DNA of 52,644 nt from IMG/VR virus record IMGVR_UViG_3300046028_005303, positions 1-52,644 of that record; one strand, written 5' to 3'. The stretch's first letter is position 1, and each line of letters begins with the position of its first letter. This DNA is from a virus. Below, piece by piece: positions 17,089 through 26,525 of the stretch. The position numbers and the translations under genes were made by a program. Under the pieces are notes generated by a model, which did not search any database, was not told where the DNA came from, and saw only the letters and a list, made by a program, of their open reading frames with translations.

Positions 17089-20000
17089 CTAATTTACTTG
17101 GCGATTTAAACTTATTTGGAATGATTGAACTGATGTATAAAAATTGGATGCCTCGGTATTGGTTAATCCTTCATTTAAAGAAGCAAAAGCGCATTCTCTA
17201 TCTGAAAATAGGCTTCCAAAACCACTAAGTTTTAATTCTTGATTATTTAATATACCATCATAACTTGAATTCTGTCCAACAACTACTCCATTATAATTAA
17301 AATTAAACCCATTTGTTGATAATCCAATTCTATTGGTTTGCCAAAATCCTACATTTGTTACACCATAATTATAATCAATGTTAGCATTGGTATTATTTCT
17401 AACTCTAGCACTTGTAGAACCAAGACCTAAAAGAATATGAGTACCTCCCCCTAAACTTGGTTCTCCTATATCGTAACCTAATTTATTTGAATTAGTTCTA
17501 TTATAGAAACTCATACCAAATAAAAAAATTGTTTTAACATATCCTGTATTCATAACGGCACCTGTTCCATTAGGTTTAGCACCATTACTTGTATAAGTCC
17601 ATCCATTACTAAATGTTCCAGTGAAACTTGCGCTCTTTAAATTCTGTGCACACGCTGCCGCACTTGCTCCCACCATCGGATAAATGGCTATCATCTTATC
17701 CCAGATACCATCTGCCTTCATGGCAAGTACCAAAGTATTAACCGCGTTTTGTTCCGTTGCTGTCAAAGTTCCTCCTGCCGTTGTAACACGGTTAAAGAAT
17801 GTCTGAGCATCTGCGTCATAAACTGGTGTTACTGTTGGTGTACTAGTTAATGTCGGTGTTAATGTCGGTGTTAATGTCGGTGTTAATGTCGGTGTACTAG
17901 TTAATGTTGGTGTCGGTGTATTAGTTAATGTGGGTGAAGGTGTTGGTGTTGGTGTTGGTGGTATATATATCTCATAGTGCGTGTTTATGTTTGTCTGTAT
18001 TCCAAGTAGATTTGATTCTTGATTGGAATTATAAATTATTATTTCTTGCATTCTTCCAACAAATTTGTCCTGACTTGTACCTACAGAAGAACCTAAATAA
18101 TTAATACCAGATGAAAATAATGGATTACCAACAAACGATCTATCTAAATTATTATTTATATATGTTTTTATTCCTGTATTTGTTGTTAACGCAGTATTTA
18201 AATAAATTTGATTACTATTTCTAATAGTCGATGAACTTATAAATTCAATTTGTCCAGTTCTTAATAATTGATAACTTCCACCGTTATATCTACTTAAAAA
18301 TGAACCAGCATCACCACCTACAACATTAGATCTATTAATTGTTTCTACTGATGTTAAATCAAAAATTGAATAAAGACTATTAGTTGTTGTTATTATTGAT
18401 GTTAAGATTAATGTACGAGAATTAAATTTTATTGCTTTTTTATTATTTAAAAGCTCAACAACTCCATTAGTTACTATTTGCGGTTGATTCGCCTGCGTTG
18501 ACATTGTTGCATTATTTGCATTACTACTTTGGTCATACCATGTGGTTACAAATCCATTTACAGAGCCAACAAATGTTGTTAATGTCGTTGTATCTAAATT
18601 ACCACCCACAAATCCAATATCTTGCTCTGTGTTATCACTTGACCTTCTCACTCTTATTGCGCTTCCCGAATATTCTGTTCTAAGTTTACGCAAAGAATAT
18701 GCTGCAGCTGCATTTGTGTAAAGGTCTAAAAGTAAAGCACCTGATGTTGGGGTAACTGTTGGTGTTGGTGTTAATGTCAACGTACTAGTTAATGTCGGTG
18801 TATTAGTTAATGTCGGTGTTAATGTCGGTGTACTAGTTAATGTCGGTGTATTAGTTAATGTGGGTGAAGGTGTTGGTGTACTAGTTTTTGTTGGTGTTTG
18901 TGTACTAGTTAATGTTGGTGTATTAGTTAATGTTGGTGTTGGTGTACTAGTTAATGTGGGTGTTAATGTTGATGTTAATGTCGGTGTATTAGTTAATGTT
19001 GGTGTTTGTGTACTAGTTAATGTAGGTGTTAATGTTGGTGTTTGTGTACTAGTTAATGTAGGTGTTAATGTTGGTGTTTGTGTACTAGTTAATGTAGGTG
19101 AAGGTGTTGGTGTACTAGTTCTTGTTGGTGTTTGTGTACTAGTTAATGTTGGTGTATTAGTTAATGTCGGTGTTTGTGTACTAGTTAATGTAGGTGAAGG
19201 TGTTGGTGTTTGTGTACTGGTTAATGTCGGTGTATTAGTTAATGTCGGTGTATTAGTTAATGTCGGTGTTGGTGTACTAGTTAATGTCGGTGAAGGTGTT
19301 GGTGTTTGTGTTGGTGTTGGCGTTGGAGTACTAGTTAATGTTGGTGTTGGTGTTCTAGTTAATAATCTAACAATATTATCTATACAATCACTTGTACATT
19401 CATTTATGGAATAATTTGGTTTCACAGATGTTAAATAGTGATGTTTAATATGAACAAAATCCAATGGTTCCTCAAAATATTTAATTTTTTTAATTTGAAA
19501 TAGAGTGTTTCCTGTGTGTATGTCATTATACGATATCGTACCTCCACCCCATTTTTGAATTATTTCATTTTCAGATTCTCTTAATGATGGAATAATTTCT
19601 TCCCAATTTTCTAATTTATATATGGTTTTTCCATTATGAAATATTTTTAATGTTCCTAATCTTCGTTTTTTATTATCGGACCATTTTTTATTTAACATTT
19701 CAATATATTCGTTAGTTATTGTACCACCTGATATCCAATCTTTTAAAGTGTTTATGATTGTATATCCTGTTGTGATTTGTGTTGTTGTTGAACCAGTATT
19801 ACCATTATAGTCAATAGTGTATAGATTTCGAATTAAATCATTTGTTCCACCTTTATTTTCAATATCACAATCTTCATAATGATTATATCTATCAAAAGTT
19901 ATTGTGATGTTGAAATCGGAAGAAGTTCCATTTGAACATAAAATAGGTGTTTGCCCTGATGAAATATAGTAAGATTCAGTATACCCTGTTGTTGAATCAC

Positions 20001-20442
20001 AATAACCAGAATATCTATACGAATTCCATTTTATTCTACCATCTGTTGTAAATTTAAACGAAAGATTATTATCAACATAATTTGATTCTATTGTTTCACC
20101 ACTAATTCCCCAATAATAAAAAGTTGACCCACCTGACCATCCAATATTATTTCGGTTAAAAACAAAATCTAAAGTCCAACCTTTTTCTGTTCTTTTTCTT
20201 ATTTTAAAATCACACGTATGTCCAGTATATTGTTCGTTTATGGGTAGTACCCATAAATTTGTAAAACCAGAATAACAAGAAGAATCAACAGTCAATCCAG
20301 TGTATAATATTTCAGTTGTTAAATCTAATACGTCAGTATTATAATTTGTATCTTCCGATAATTCAAAATCATAAAATTCTGATGAATCTAGTTTTAAATC
20401 TAGTTTTGATCCGTAAAATTTTAAAATATTTTGACTATTCAT
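17089..20442 (-). CDS. Large tail fibre/adhesin with Thr-Pro repeats and two C-terminal sugar-binding-type domains
   Basis: A 1117-residue protein; ATG 20442 (MNSQNIL) is chosen because the longer frame runs back into the divergent gene. Regions in order: a unique beta-rich N-terminal part (1-360, with several Gly-Gly-Ser-Thr loops); a 200-residue linker of [13 protein letters not shown]-type repeats; a domain starting AAYSLRKL and [19 protein letters not shown], with [16 protein letters not shown], which matches the lectin-like catalytic-domain relative of arabinofuranosidase B used in many phage fibres; a second Thr-Pro linker; and a C-terminal domain ([40 protein letters not shown]) common at phage fibre ends. 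It probably binds host surface glycans. A late-type box lies four bases before the ATG. Confidence 0.85.
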   Translation of the reverse strand: MNSQNILKFYGSKLDLKLDSSEFYDFELSEDTNYNTDVLDLTTEILYTGLTVDSSCYSGFTNLWVLPINEQYTGHTCDFKIRKRTEKGWTLDFVFNRNNIGWSGGSTFYYWGISGETIESNYVDNNLSFKFTTDGRIKWNSYRYSGYCDSTTGYTESYYISSGQTPILCSNGTSSDFNITITFDRYNHYEDCDIENKGGTNDLIRNLYTIDYNGNTGSTTTQITTGYTIINTLKDWISGGTITNEYIEMLNKKWSDNKKRRLGTLKIFHNGKTIYKLENWEEIIPSLRESENEIIQKWGGGTISYNDIHTGNTLFQIKKIKYFEEPLDFVHIKHHYLTSVKPNYSINECTSDCIDNIVRLLTRTPTPTLTSTPTPTPTQTPTPSPTLTSTPTPTLTNTPTLTNTPTLTSTQTPTPSPTLTSTQTPTLTNTPTLTSTQTPTRTSTPTPSPTLTSTQTPTLTPTLTSTQTPTLTPTLTSTQTPTLTNTPTLTSTLTPTLTSTPTPTLTNTPTLTSTQTPTKTSTPTPSPTLTNTPTLTSTPTLTPTLTNTPTLTSTLTLTPTPTVTPTSGALLLDLYTNAAAAYSLRKLRTEYSGSAIRVRRSSDNTEQDIGFVGGNLDTTTLTTFVGSVNGFVTTWYDQSSNANNATMSTQANQPQIVTNGVVELLNNKKAIKFNSRTLILTSIITTTNSLYSIFDLTSVETINRSNVVGGDAGSFLSRYNGGSYQLLRTGQIEFISSSTIRNSNQIYLNTALTTNTGIKTYINNNLDRSFVGNPLFSSGINYLGSSVGTSQDKFVGRMQEIIIYNSNQESNLLGIQTNINTHYEIYIPPTPTPTPSPTLTNTPTPTLTSTPTLTPTLTPTLTPTLTSTPTVTPVYDADAQTFFNRVTTAGGTLTATEQNAVNTLVLAMKADGIWDKMIAIYPMVGASAAACAQNLKSASFTGTFSNGWTYTSNGAKPNGTGAVMNTGYVKTIFLFGMSFYNRTNSNKLGYDIGEPSLGGGTHILLGLGSTSARVRNNTNANIDYNYGVTNVGFWQTNRIGLSTNGFNFNYNGVVVGQNSSYDGILNNQELKLSGFGSLFSDRECAFASLNEGLTNTEASNFYTSVQSFQISLNRQVN
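17820..17965 (-). repeat. Second Thr-Pro coding repeat block of the fibre
   Basis: Imperfect tandem copies of 12-18 base units such as gttaatgtcggtgt (plus-strand spelling), coding TPTLT-type linkers between the two C-terminal domains. The block shares long near-identical stretches with the larger block at 18747-19363, giving ample chance for recombination between them. Confidence 0.85.
18747..19363 (-). repeat. Main Thr-Pro coding repeat block of the fibre
   Basis: About 600 bases of imperfect repeats built from gttaatgt(c/t/a)ggtgt and gtactagttaatgt units on the plus strand. They code alternating TPTLTNT, TPTLTST, TQTPT and TPTPSPT segments. Units differ mostly by silent third-position changes, so the protein repeat is kept although the DNA has drifted. 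Confidence 0.9.
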
Positions 20443-20446
20443 TATA

Positions 20447-20456
20447 TATAAATATC
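20447..20456 (-). promoter_or_regulatory. Putative late promoter box (GATATTTATA) before the tail fibre
   Basis: The minus strand reads GATATTTATA four bases before the fibre ATG. It stands back to back with the same element on the plus strand at 20470-20479 in a 56-base divergent gap. Confidence 0.45.
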
Positions 20457-20469
20457 TTTCATTTCTTTT

Positions 20470-20479
20470 GATATTTATA
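20470..20479 (+). promoter_or_regulatory. Putative late promoter box (GATATTTATA) before gene 20499
   Basis: GATATTTATA ends 19 bases before the ATG at 20499, in the divergent gap shared with the tail fibre. Confidence 0.45.
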
Positions 20480-20498
20480 AATATTAAAAAATAATAAA

Positions 20499-21248
20499 AT
20501 GGACCAATATTTAAAGAAAATAATTGAGGAAACTTTTGCATCTAAAGCACAACAAAGATTCTTTTATGCTAAAGCGGGAGATAAATCCATACCTAAAAAA
20601 GAAAGGAAAAAATGGGATAAATGGTCTAAAGAATTTTCAAGTAAAACTGATTATAAAAAAATACCAGATAAAGTTGAAAATGAATTAGATGAAATAGTGG
20701 ATGAATTTGGAAATATTTCTAAAAAGAAAGTACCATTAACTAAAGATAGTAAAGGTACAACACATAAAACTACCGATGAAATTGTAAAAACAGGTGGTGG
20801 TTCTATGGGTATTCATGGTGTACACGGTACGCATACATCACTTAGATATTGGGCAGAATCTGATTTAAGTAAAGGATTGGGATATGAAAAAACATTAGGG
20901 AGAGATGCTGATATTGAATCCGCTAAAAAATATTTTAAACATGAACTTGAAATTGATGATGATGAAACTGAAGAAAGATTATCTTCATATGGATATGATG
21001 AGGATTTAGAAGGTGATAAAGTTAGACTTATTGAAAATCCTAAGAAATATATTGAAGATTACGTTGAAAGTATTATCAATAAAAAAACAGATAGTAATGA
21101 TTTAATAAAGAAAGACCAATATGAAGATGTTGATCAAGAATTAGAACCTATTATAAAAAAACAGATATCTGCTTTGAAAAAAACTTTAAAAAAGAATAAT
21201 GTACCATTAAGTCATGTTTTTAAACTATTAAAAAGAGAAGATGAATAA
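20499..21248 (+). CDS. Putative virion-associated protein with SKAQQRFF-type N-terminus
   Basis: A 249-residue highly charged protein. It opens [27 protein letters not shown]; the SKAQQRFF motif followed by a KWSKEF-type helix is common in uncharacterised phage proteins. The centre has a His-rich segment ([15 protein letters not shown]) and the C-terminal half is acidic and helical. The first residues form a helix ending in I-E-E, a candidate gp21-type processing site, so it may be packaged in the head. It is the first gene of a tight plus-strand operon and overlaps the next gene by eight bases. Function unknown. Confidence 0.65.
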   Translation: MDQYLKKIIEETFASKAQQRFFYAKAGDKSIPKKERKKWDKWSKEFSSKTDYKKIPDKVENELDEIVDEFGNISKKKVPLTKDSKGTTHKTTDEIVKTGGGSMGIHGVHGTHTSLRYWAESDLSKGLGYEKTLGRDADIESAKKYFKHELEIDDDETEERLSSYGYDEDLEGDKVRLIENPKKYIEDYVESIINKKTDSNDLIKKDQYEDVDQELEPIIKKQISALKKTLKKNNVPLSHVFKLLKREDE

Positions 21249-21729
21249 AGATTTAAAAAACAGGGTTTTTAAAATACCTCAAGATATTTTAGTCAAAATA
21301 AAACAAACAATAACTTGGTTGAATGGTGAAAATATTAAAGGTATTCAAAGAGCTAAAAAACTTTTAGAAGACAAAACTGTAAAATATAATCAATTAAAAA
21401 GAATTATTCATGATATTCAGAACATGGATAAAATTAAGGATAAATTAAAATATGATCTTTGTGGTGGGGAGTTAATGGAAAAATGGGCATTAACGTTTTT
21501 AAATAACGAAAGAGATTTGATTAAAAGTAATAAAAAATCGAAAAAAAAATCTGATGAGGCTTCAGGTTTAACTGGTCAAAGAAAAAATGGTTATTTAAAT
21601 TCACACACCAAAAGATTTAGTTTTAAAATCCCATTAAATTTAATGAAAAGTAATTCAAATAAAACAAGTGTTTCATCATTAAAACTATTTGAAGAACTTG
21701 AAAAAATAAAAAAACTAATCACACATTAA
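21241..21729 (+). CDS. Hypothetical helical protein
   Basis: A 162-residue, basic, mostly helical protein, translationally coupled to the gene before it (start overlaps its stop by eight bases). Seen: FKIPQDILVKIKQTI at the start, YNQLKRIIHDIQNMDKI, a central GGELMEKWALTFLNNER, a Lys-rich stretch (SNKKSKKKSDEASG), and a closing FSFKIPLNLM segment. The GGELMEKW part looks like a conserved core. No family recognised; the operon context (putative virion accessory genes) suggests a structural or packaged protein. Confidence 0.6.
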   Translation: MNKDLKNRVFKIPQDILVKIKQTITWLNGENIKGIQRAKKLLEDKTVKYNQLKRIIHDIQNMDKIKDKLKYDLCGGELMEKWALTFLNNERDLIKSNKKSKKKSDEASGLTGQRKNGYLNSHTKRFSFKIPLNLMKSNSNKTSVSSLKLFEELEKIKKLITH

Positions 21730-21730
21730 T

Positions 21731-22687
21731 ATGGCAACTCAATTAGAAATAATAGCTGAACAACAAAGACAACAACATTTATCAACAAATCAGTACAATT
21801 ATAATCAATTGTATGATTCAAATAATTTAAATGCGTTATCTAGTAATGACGAAAAAGGTAAAGGAGAGTTGAATGGTAATATAGGTTCTAAAAAAGATAT
21901 ACTTGAAAGGAACTCATTATTATCTAAGAATTTATATAATAATAAATTTTTATATGATTCTAACAATCCAAACGCAATATCTGATGGTGATGAAAAGGGA
22001 AAGGGGGAAACAACAAAATCAATAGGTGGATTAACTGATATTAATGTTAGAAACATTCTATTAGGTAAAAACATATACACATCTAATAATGGTTATGGTA
22101 CTAATAACCCAAACGCAATATCTGATGGTGATGATAAAGGAAAAGGTGAAAATAATAATGGTAGTATTGGTTCTAATAAAGATATACTTGAAAGAACAAC
22201 TTTATTATCAAAAAATATTTATAAACCATTAAATGATTATAATTCAAAACACCCAAACGCAATATCTAACGGTGATGATAAAGGGAAAGGTGAAAATTCA
22301 AATGGTGTTATTGGTTCTAAAACAGATATAAATAAAAGGAATGAACTTTTATCAAAAAACATTTATAAAACAGGTTTTTTATATGGTTCAAATAATCCAA
22401 ATGCAAAATCTAATGGTGATGAAAAAGGTAGAGGAGAAATTGATGGTTTTGTTGGTACTAAAACAGATATGAATGAAAGAGTAAATTTACATTCTAAAAA
22501 TATATATAGACCAAATTATCCTTATAATTCAAATAATCCAAACGCTATATCTAATGGTGATGAAAAAGGTAGAGGTGAACGTAATGGTATTGTTGGAACA
22601 AAGACAGATATTAGTGAAAGAACATTATTAATTGCACGAAATAAATATAACTCTACTGAAGATTATAAGAAAAAAACTATTTTTTAA
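21731..22687 (+). CDS. Repeat protein with six ~47-residue NPNAISxGDEKGKGE repeats
   Basis: A 318-residue protein made almost wholly of six tandem copies of a unit with the core SNNPNAISNGDEKGRGE, then NGxIGxKTDIxERxxLLSKNIY. The N-terminal 25 residues are Gln/Asn rich (AEQQRQQHLSTNQYNYNQLY). Regular spacing of Gly, Asp and Tyr suggests an elongated, possibly metal-binding structural protein. Similar repeats occur in structural regions of other T4-like Bacteroidota phages as far as I recall; the exact role is not known. Neighbours are spaced by one base on the left and overlap by one base on the right, so it belongs to one operon with the presumed virion proteins. Confidence 0.7.
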   Translation: MATQLEIIAEQQRQQHLSTNQYNYNQLYDSNNLNALSSNDEKGKGELNGNIGSKKDILERNSLLSKNLYNNKFLYDSNNPNAISDGDEKGKGETTKSIGGLTDINVRNILLGKNIYTSNNGYGTNNPNAISDGDDKGKGENNNGSIGSNKDILERTTLLSKNIYKPLNDYNSKHPNAISNGDDKGKGENSNGVIGSKTDINKRNELLSKNIYKTGFLYGSNNPNAKSNGDEKGRGEIDGFVGTKTDMNERVNLHSKNIYRPNYPYNSNNPNAISNGDEKGRGERNGIVGTKTDISERTLLIARNKYNSTEDYKKKTIF

Positions 22688-23568
22688 TGAATAATTTTAA
22701 AAAGATTTTATTAGAAATGTCGATTGGTTCAAAAAGAGAAAGAATTACTAAAGCTATAAAAAATAGATTTTTAGTTTCTTTTTATTATAATGGACCAAAA
22801 GGTGAAGTATTACCGGGTAGAAGAATTAAAGCAGAGTTAGTTGTATTAGGGTTAACAAAAAAAGGTAATTTAGTTGCTAGAGGTTGGGTTCAACCGCCGT
22901 CAATATCTAAAAAAGGTTTTGAAAAACATGGATGGAGATTATTCATGTTAAATCGAATGTCTGGTATTCAAATATATGAAGATGAAACTTTCGATGTAAA
23001 AAGACCTGATTTAAATGATAGTGGTGATAAGTCTTTAAGTGTTGTTTATGTTACAAGTGATTGGGGTACGTTACCTACAGTACCCAAAAAAGATGATGAA
23101 AAACCAGAACCAGCAACTGAACCGGAATTACCTGAACCAAAACCATCAGTAGAACCTGAAATAGAACCAGAACCTGATACAGAACCCGAACCTACAATAG
23201 AACCGGAATTACCTGAACCAAAACCAGAATCAAAACCTCCAATAACACCCGACCCAAAAATTGATTTCACATCTGAAATTTACGATGAATTAAAGAAAAA
23301 AGTTCAGGATATTGATGGTAAAAAAACAATATCACCAGACGACTTTAATATTCTTATGGATAATTTACGTAAAAAAGAATTTAATGATTGGTCTAATAGA
23401 AAAAAAGAAATCGGAGATAATTCTAGACCGGGTGAAGGGACTCGTAGAAGGATTGAAAAAGAAACCGAAGTAAAATTATTTAATTTAATGAAAAAAGATA
23501 ATATTGTCATAGGGACAATACCATTACAAGAATCAATAAAAAGAATTAAAGCTTTAATCTTTTTTTAA
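22687..23568 (+). CDS. WYL-like domain protein with Pro-Glu linker
   Basis: A 293-residue protein. Residues about 15-110 resemble a WYL (SH3-like beta barrel) domain: RERITKAIKNRFLVSFYYNG, the strand EVLPGRRIKAELVVLG, LVARGWVQ, and GWRLFMLNRMSGIQIYEDE. A Pro/Glu-rich linker (about 140-190; repeated EPELPEPKP) leads to a helical, charged C-terminal part. WYL domains bind nucleic acid or ligands in bacterial regulators. The N-terminus NNFKKILLE is a short amphipathic helix ending in an L-x-E site, like a capsid-targeting sequence. The ATG overlaps the previous stop by one base. Confidence 0.6.
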   Translation: MNNFKKILLEMSIGSKRERITKAIKNRFLVSFYYNGPKGEVLPGRRIKAELVVLGLTKKGNLVARGWVQPPSISKKGFEKHGWRLFMLNRMSGIQIYEDETFDVKRPDLNDSGDKSLSVVYVTSDWGTLPTVPKKDDEKPEPATEPELPEPKPSVEPEIEPEPDTEPEPTIEPELPEPKPESKPPITPDPKIDFTSEIYDELKKKVQDIDGKKTISPDDFNILMDNLRKKEFNDWSNRKKEIGDNSRPGEGTRRRIEKETEVKLFNLMKKDNIVIGTIPLQESIKRIKALIFF

Positions 23569-23596
23569 AAATAATTATATTATAAAAAAATACATT

Positions 23597-24157
23597 ATGG
23601 TAAAAGGTACAATAAGTGAAAATGAATTAATGATGAAATTAGTTCAAGCAAAAAAAGTATTAAATAAAGTTGATGGAGGTAATTATGAGAGAGGACATAT
23701 AAATGAAACAATTTTAAGGTCTAACCCTGAAGATATTGACCCTTCGTATTTAAAAAACAACGCAACAAGTGTTTCATCTAAAAAAGTTATGGAATCTAAA
23801 CTCCCTGACGTTATAAAAAAGGCGATGATTGATACACCTATACCACAAATAAGTTTAAATGATTCATTAAATTTAGATTTTGTTAAAAATACAAAAAAAT
23901 TAATGGAAGCTGAGGGTGTTAGAATTAATAGTAACTCAAGTAAATCAATACAAAGTAATAATGATGGTCATTTAATGAAAGAATTAACGCCATTAATTGA
24001 GAATATCGTAAGAAAAACAGTTACAGAAATATTAGATTCAAAACTGAATCAAATTTTAACCGCACAACAAACTCTTTCAATCAATGAAAATTTAGTGTTA
24101 AAAGTTGGTGATTCTATTTTTAAGGGTAAAATTACTGGTGTTAATAAATCTAAATAA
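23597..24157 (+). CDS. Hypothetical protein
   Basis: A 186-residue protein, mostly helical and Asn/Ser/Lys rich. The N-terminal region (SENELMMKLVQAKKVLNKVD) and the later LTPLIENIVRKTVTEILDSK look like helices that could pair as a coiled coil. The end, LVLKVGDSIFKGKITGVNKS, looks like a small beta hairpin and is the most conserved-looking part. I do not recognise a family. It closes the operon that began at 20499; a 57-base AT-rich gap with a run of T follows and may hold a weak terminator. Confidence 0.6.
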   Translation: MVKGTISENELMMKLVQAKKVLNKVDGGNYERGHINETILRSNPEDIDPSYLKNNATSVSSKKVMESKLPDVIKKAMIDTPIPQISLNDSLNLDFVKNTKKLMEAEGVRINSNSSKSIQSNNDGHLMKELTPLIENIVRKTVTEILDSKLNQILTAQQTLSINENLVLKVGDSIFKGKITGVNKSK

Positions 24158-24214
24158 TTTTTCTATTTTTTTTTTAATTTCTTTTTTGTATTATTATTTT
24201 ATAATGATTATTTA

Positions 24215-25435
24215 ATGTCAAAAATTAATATTTTAACAATTCCTCCTGATATACACGGTGTAGGTAAATATAGAATTTTAGATCCCTTTAAATTTATTGG
24301 TGATAACTATTCAGACGAATTTCATGTTGATATATCCATGAACGTAGAAAATGACGATGAACTTTTTAAAAAATATGATGTTGTAGTATTTCATAGTTTT
24401 ATTCATCAAATGAGTCATGAACAAAATTTAGAAAGAATTAAAAAGTTAAAATCACAAGGTATAAAAGTGGTTATGGATATCGATGATTATTGGTTAGTTG
24501 ATTTTACTCATCCAATGTATCACCAAATTAAACAACATGAAATACCTCGTAAAAAAGTTGAGTTAATGAAAGCTTCAGATTGGGTAACTTGTACAACTCA
24601 AACTTTTGCTGATTCGATTAGAACAAAATTAGGTATTAAAAATGTTTTAGTTTTTCCAAATGCTGTTGACCCAAATGAACCACAATTTAAATCAAATCCA
24701 GAAAAATCTGATAAAATAAGATTTGGGTGGTTAGGTGGTTCAAGTCATTATCATGATGTTAAATTAATGTCTTCAGGTATTAGTTCAATTCTTGGACAAT
24801 ATTCAAACACACAATTCGTTTTATGTGGGTTCGATTTAAGAGGTACTGTAACTGAAAATAATCCACAGACTGGTGAACAAAAAATTAGACCAATTCAACC
24901 AATGGAAACTGTTTGGTATAATTATGAAAAAATATTTACAGAAAATTATAAGTACATAGATGAAGATTATAAAAAATATTTACTATCTTTCACCCAGAAA
25001 GAATATGATACATCTGAAAAGAGATATCGTAGAGTTTGGACACAACCAGTAAATAAATATGCTATGAATTATAATTTATTTGACGTATCTTTCGCCCCTC
25101 TTATCGAAAGTGACTTTAATGCTAATAAATCACAACTAAAAGTTATTGAAGCAGGTTTCCATAAGAAGGCATTAATTGCAAGTGAAACACTACCATATAC
25201 TCATGATTTAATTAATGTTTTTGATTATGGTGGTAAAATTAATGATAAAGGTAACGCTCTTTTAGTGTCACCTAAAAAAAACCATAAACAATGGGCACAA
25301 CAAATGAAAAGACTTATAGATAACCCAAACATGATAGAAGATTTAGGTAATAAACTTTATGAAACTGTAAAGGATACTTATTCTCTTCAAAATGTTTCTA
25401 AAAATAGGACACAATTTTTTAAATCAATAATCTAG
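24215..25435 (+). CDS. Glycosyltransferase, GT-B fold (GT4-like)
   Basis: A 406-residue enzyme that should transfer a sugar from a nucleotide donor. Seen: NILTIPPDIHGVGKYRILDP (N-terminal acceptor-side loop with Gly), KVVMDIDDYWLVD (the D-x-D-D stretch found in many phage GT4-like enzymes), TTQTFADSIR, VLVFPNAVDP (hinge before the second Rossmann domain), IRFGWLGGSSHYHDV and NKSQLKVIEAGFHKKALIAS (the donor-site E-x-G part near the C-terminus). It is the first of three glycosyltransferases in this plus-strand cluster. The acceptor (modified DNA base, capsid or fibre protein) cannot be told from the sequence. Confidence 0.8.
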   Translation: MSKINILTIPPDIHGVGKYRILDPFKFIGDNYSDEFHVDISMNVENDDELFKKYDVVVFHSFIHQMSHEQNLERIKKLKSQGIKVVMDIDDYWLVDFTHPMYHQIKQHEIPRKKVELMKASDWVTCTTQTFADSIRTKLGIKNVLVFPNAVDPNEPQFKSNPEKSDKIRFGWLGGSSHYHDVKLMSSGISSILGQYSNTQFVLCGFDLRGTVTENNPQTGEQKIRPIQPMETVWYNYEKIFTENYKYIDEDYKKYLLSFTQKEYDTSEKRYRRVWTQPVNKYAMNYNLFDVSFAPLIESDFNANKSQLKVIEAGFHKKALIASETLPYTHDLINVFDYGGKINDKGNALLVSPKKNHKQWAQQMKRLIDNPNMIEDLGNKLYETVKDTYSLQNVSKNRTQFFKSII

Positions 25436-25440
25436 TAAAC

Positions 25441-25671
25441 ATGTATTATTTAGTAACTGTAGGTTATGAGTTAGAACAACTCGACCGAAATGGTAATCCA
25501 AGGCTTCAAAAAATCAAGTATGTTGTTGAAGCTCAATCTGTTGAAGAAGCAACTATTGTAGTTGCAAAATATCGATCTGAAGATGTTAGATCGAGTGAAA
25601 GTTTATCAATTGTAAAATTACAAATTGAATGTGTAATTGATAAACAAAACACCCCACAATATTTTAAATAA
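25441..25671 (+). CDS. Small DUF4494-like protein
   Basis: A 76-residue protein: YYLVTVGYELEQLDRNGNP, KIKYVVEAQSVEEATIVVAK, SLSIVKLQIECVID. The order of a strand, a short turn, a strand with V-E-A-x-S-x-x-E-A and a closing I-x-K-x-x-I strand resembles DUF4494, a small family found in Bacteroidota and their phages. Its function is not known to me. It lies five bases after the glycosyltransferase and 16 bases before the next small gene. Confidence 0.6.
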   Translation: MYYLVTVGYELEQLDRNGNPRLQKIKYVVEAQSVEEATIVVAKYRSEDVRSSESLSIVKLQIECVIDKQNTPQYFK

Positions 25672-25687
25672 TTAAAAAACCAAAAAA

Positions 25688-25921
25688 ATGGAATTTTTTA
25701 GTCGTGAACTTCAGATTTTAAGACAATCACAAAGTAAAATGGTGGTAGAGTATTTAAATTCTTTACAAGTAAAAGTGACTGTAGAGGAACTACAAAAAAT
25801 TACAGATGTTTTTGTTGAATGTTGTATAAGACCACAAGATGATGAGTTGAAAGATAGAATTAAAAAATTAGATAAATGGATAGAAACTAAAAAAAATAAA
25901 ATAGAAAAAATAGATGGATAA
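25688..25921 (+). CDS. Hypothetical small helical protein
   Basis: A 77-residue charged helical protein (SRELQILRQSQSKMVVEYLN, VTVEELQKITDVFVEC, and a Lys-rich end). Its stop overlaps the start of the dUTPase gene by eight bases, so the two are coupled. No family recognised. Confidence 0.55.
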   Translation: MEFFSRELQILRQSQSKMVVEYLNSLQVKVTVEELQKITDVFVECCIRPQDDELKDRIKKLDKWIETKKNKIEKIDG

Positions 25922-26498
25922 AAATAATATCGATGATTACGTTAATAGACTACGTGAAATTGAAAATTCTTTAGAATCTGATGATGTTGATTTTTCACTT
26001 ATAAGTGATTTAAACAAAGTATTGTTAGCTATTGATAATGACATTCAAAATAATGCGATGAATATTAACACCTCATTGAAAATTAGGTTAAAAAAATTAA
26101 ATCCAACTGCAGTAACCCCGTCTTATTCTAAAGACGGGGATGCTGGAATGGACTTAACGGCAACAACAATAATATCTAACACTATAGACCAAGTCACATA
26201 TGGTACGGGTATCTCGTTAGAGATACCTAAAGACTATGTTGGTTTAGTTTTTCCTAGATCATCTATTCGGAAATATGATTTAGAATTAACTAATTCTGTT
26301 GGTGTTATTGATAGTGGATACAGAGGAGAGATTCAATTAACTTTCAATAAAGTTAATAATAAAACAACAATTTATAATGTTGGTGATAGGGTAGGACAAA
26401 TTATGATTATACCATATCCAAAAATAAATTTTGTTGAATCTGATGAATTAACAATAACTGAAAGAGGCGAAGGTGGATTTGGTTCATCCGGTTCATAA
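25914..26498 (+). CDS. dut: Trimeric dUTPase with N-terminal extension
   Basis: Hydrolyses dUTP to dUMP and pyrophosphate, keeping uracil out of the phage DNA and feeding thymidylate synthesis. Motifs seen: 1, DAGMDLTA (about 76-83); 2, PRSS (114-117); 3, GVIDSGYRGEIQ (130-141) with the catalytic Asp and Tyr; 4, GDRVGQIMI; 5, RGEGGFGSSGS at the C-terminus. All five are complete. The frame has about 48 extra acidic helical residues before the usual start; ATG 26058 (MNINTSLKI) would give a standard-length enzyme and is a possible alternative start. Pairs functionally with the dCMP deaminase at 41608-42048. Confidence 0.93.
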   Translation: MDKNNIDDYVNRLREIENSLESDDVDFSLISDLNKVLLAIDNDIQNNAMNINTSLKIRLKKLNPTAVTPSYSKDGDAGMDLTATTIISNTIDQVTYGTGISLEIPKDYVGLVFPRSSIRKYDLELTNSVGVIDSGYRGEIQLTFNKVNNKTTIYNVGDRVGQIMIIPYPKINFVESDELTITERGEGGFGSSGS

Positions 26499-26525
26499 TT
26501 AAATAAATAAATAAAATAAAATAAA

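Noticed and set aside
18860-19414. Plus-strand frame of 184 residues rich in Val, Gly, Asn and Leu
   Set aside because: It is the antisense shadow of the Thr-Pro repeat block of the fibre; the low-complexity sequence keeps several frames open.
17089-20442. Diversity-generating retroelement acting on the fibre
   Set aside because: No reverse transcriptase and no template/variable repeat pair are visible in the window; repeats are coding linkers.
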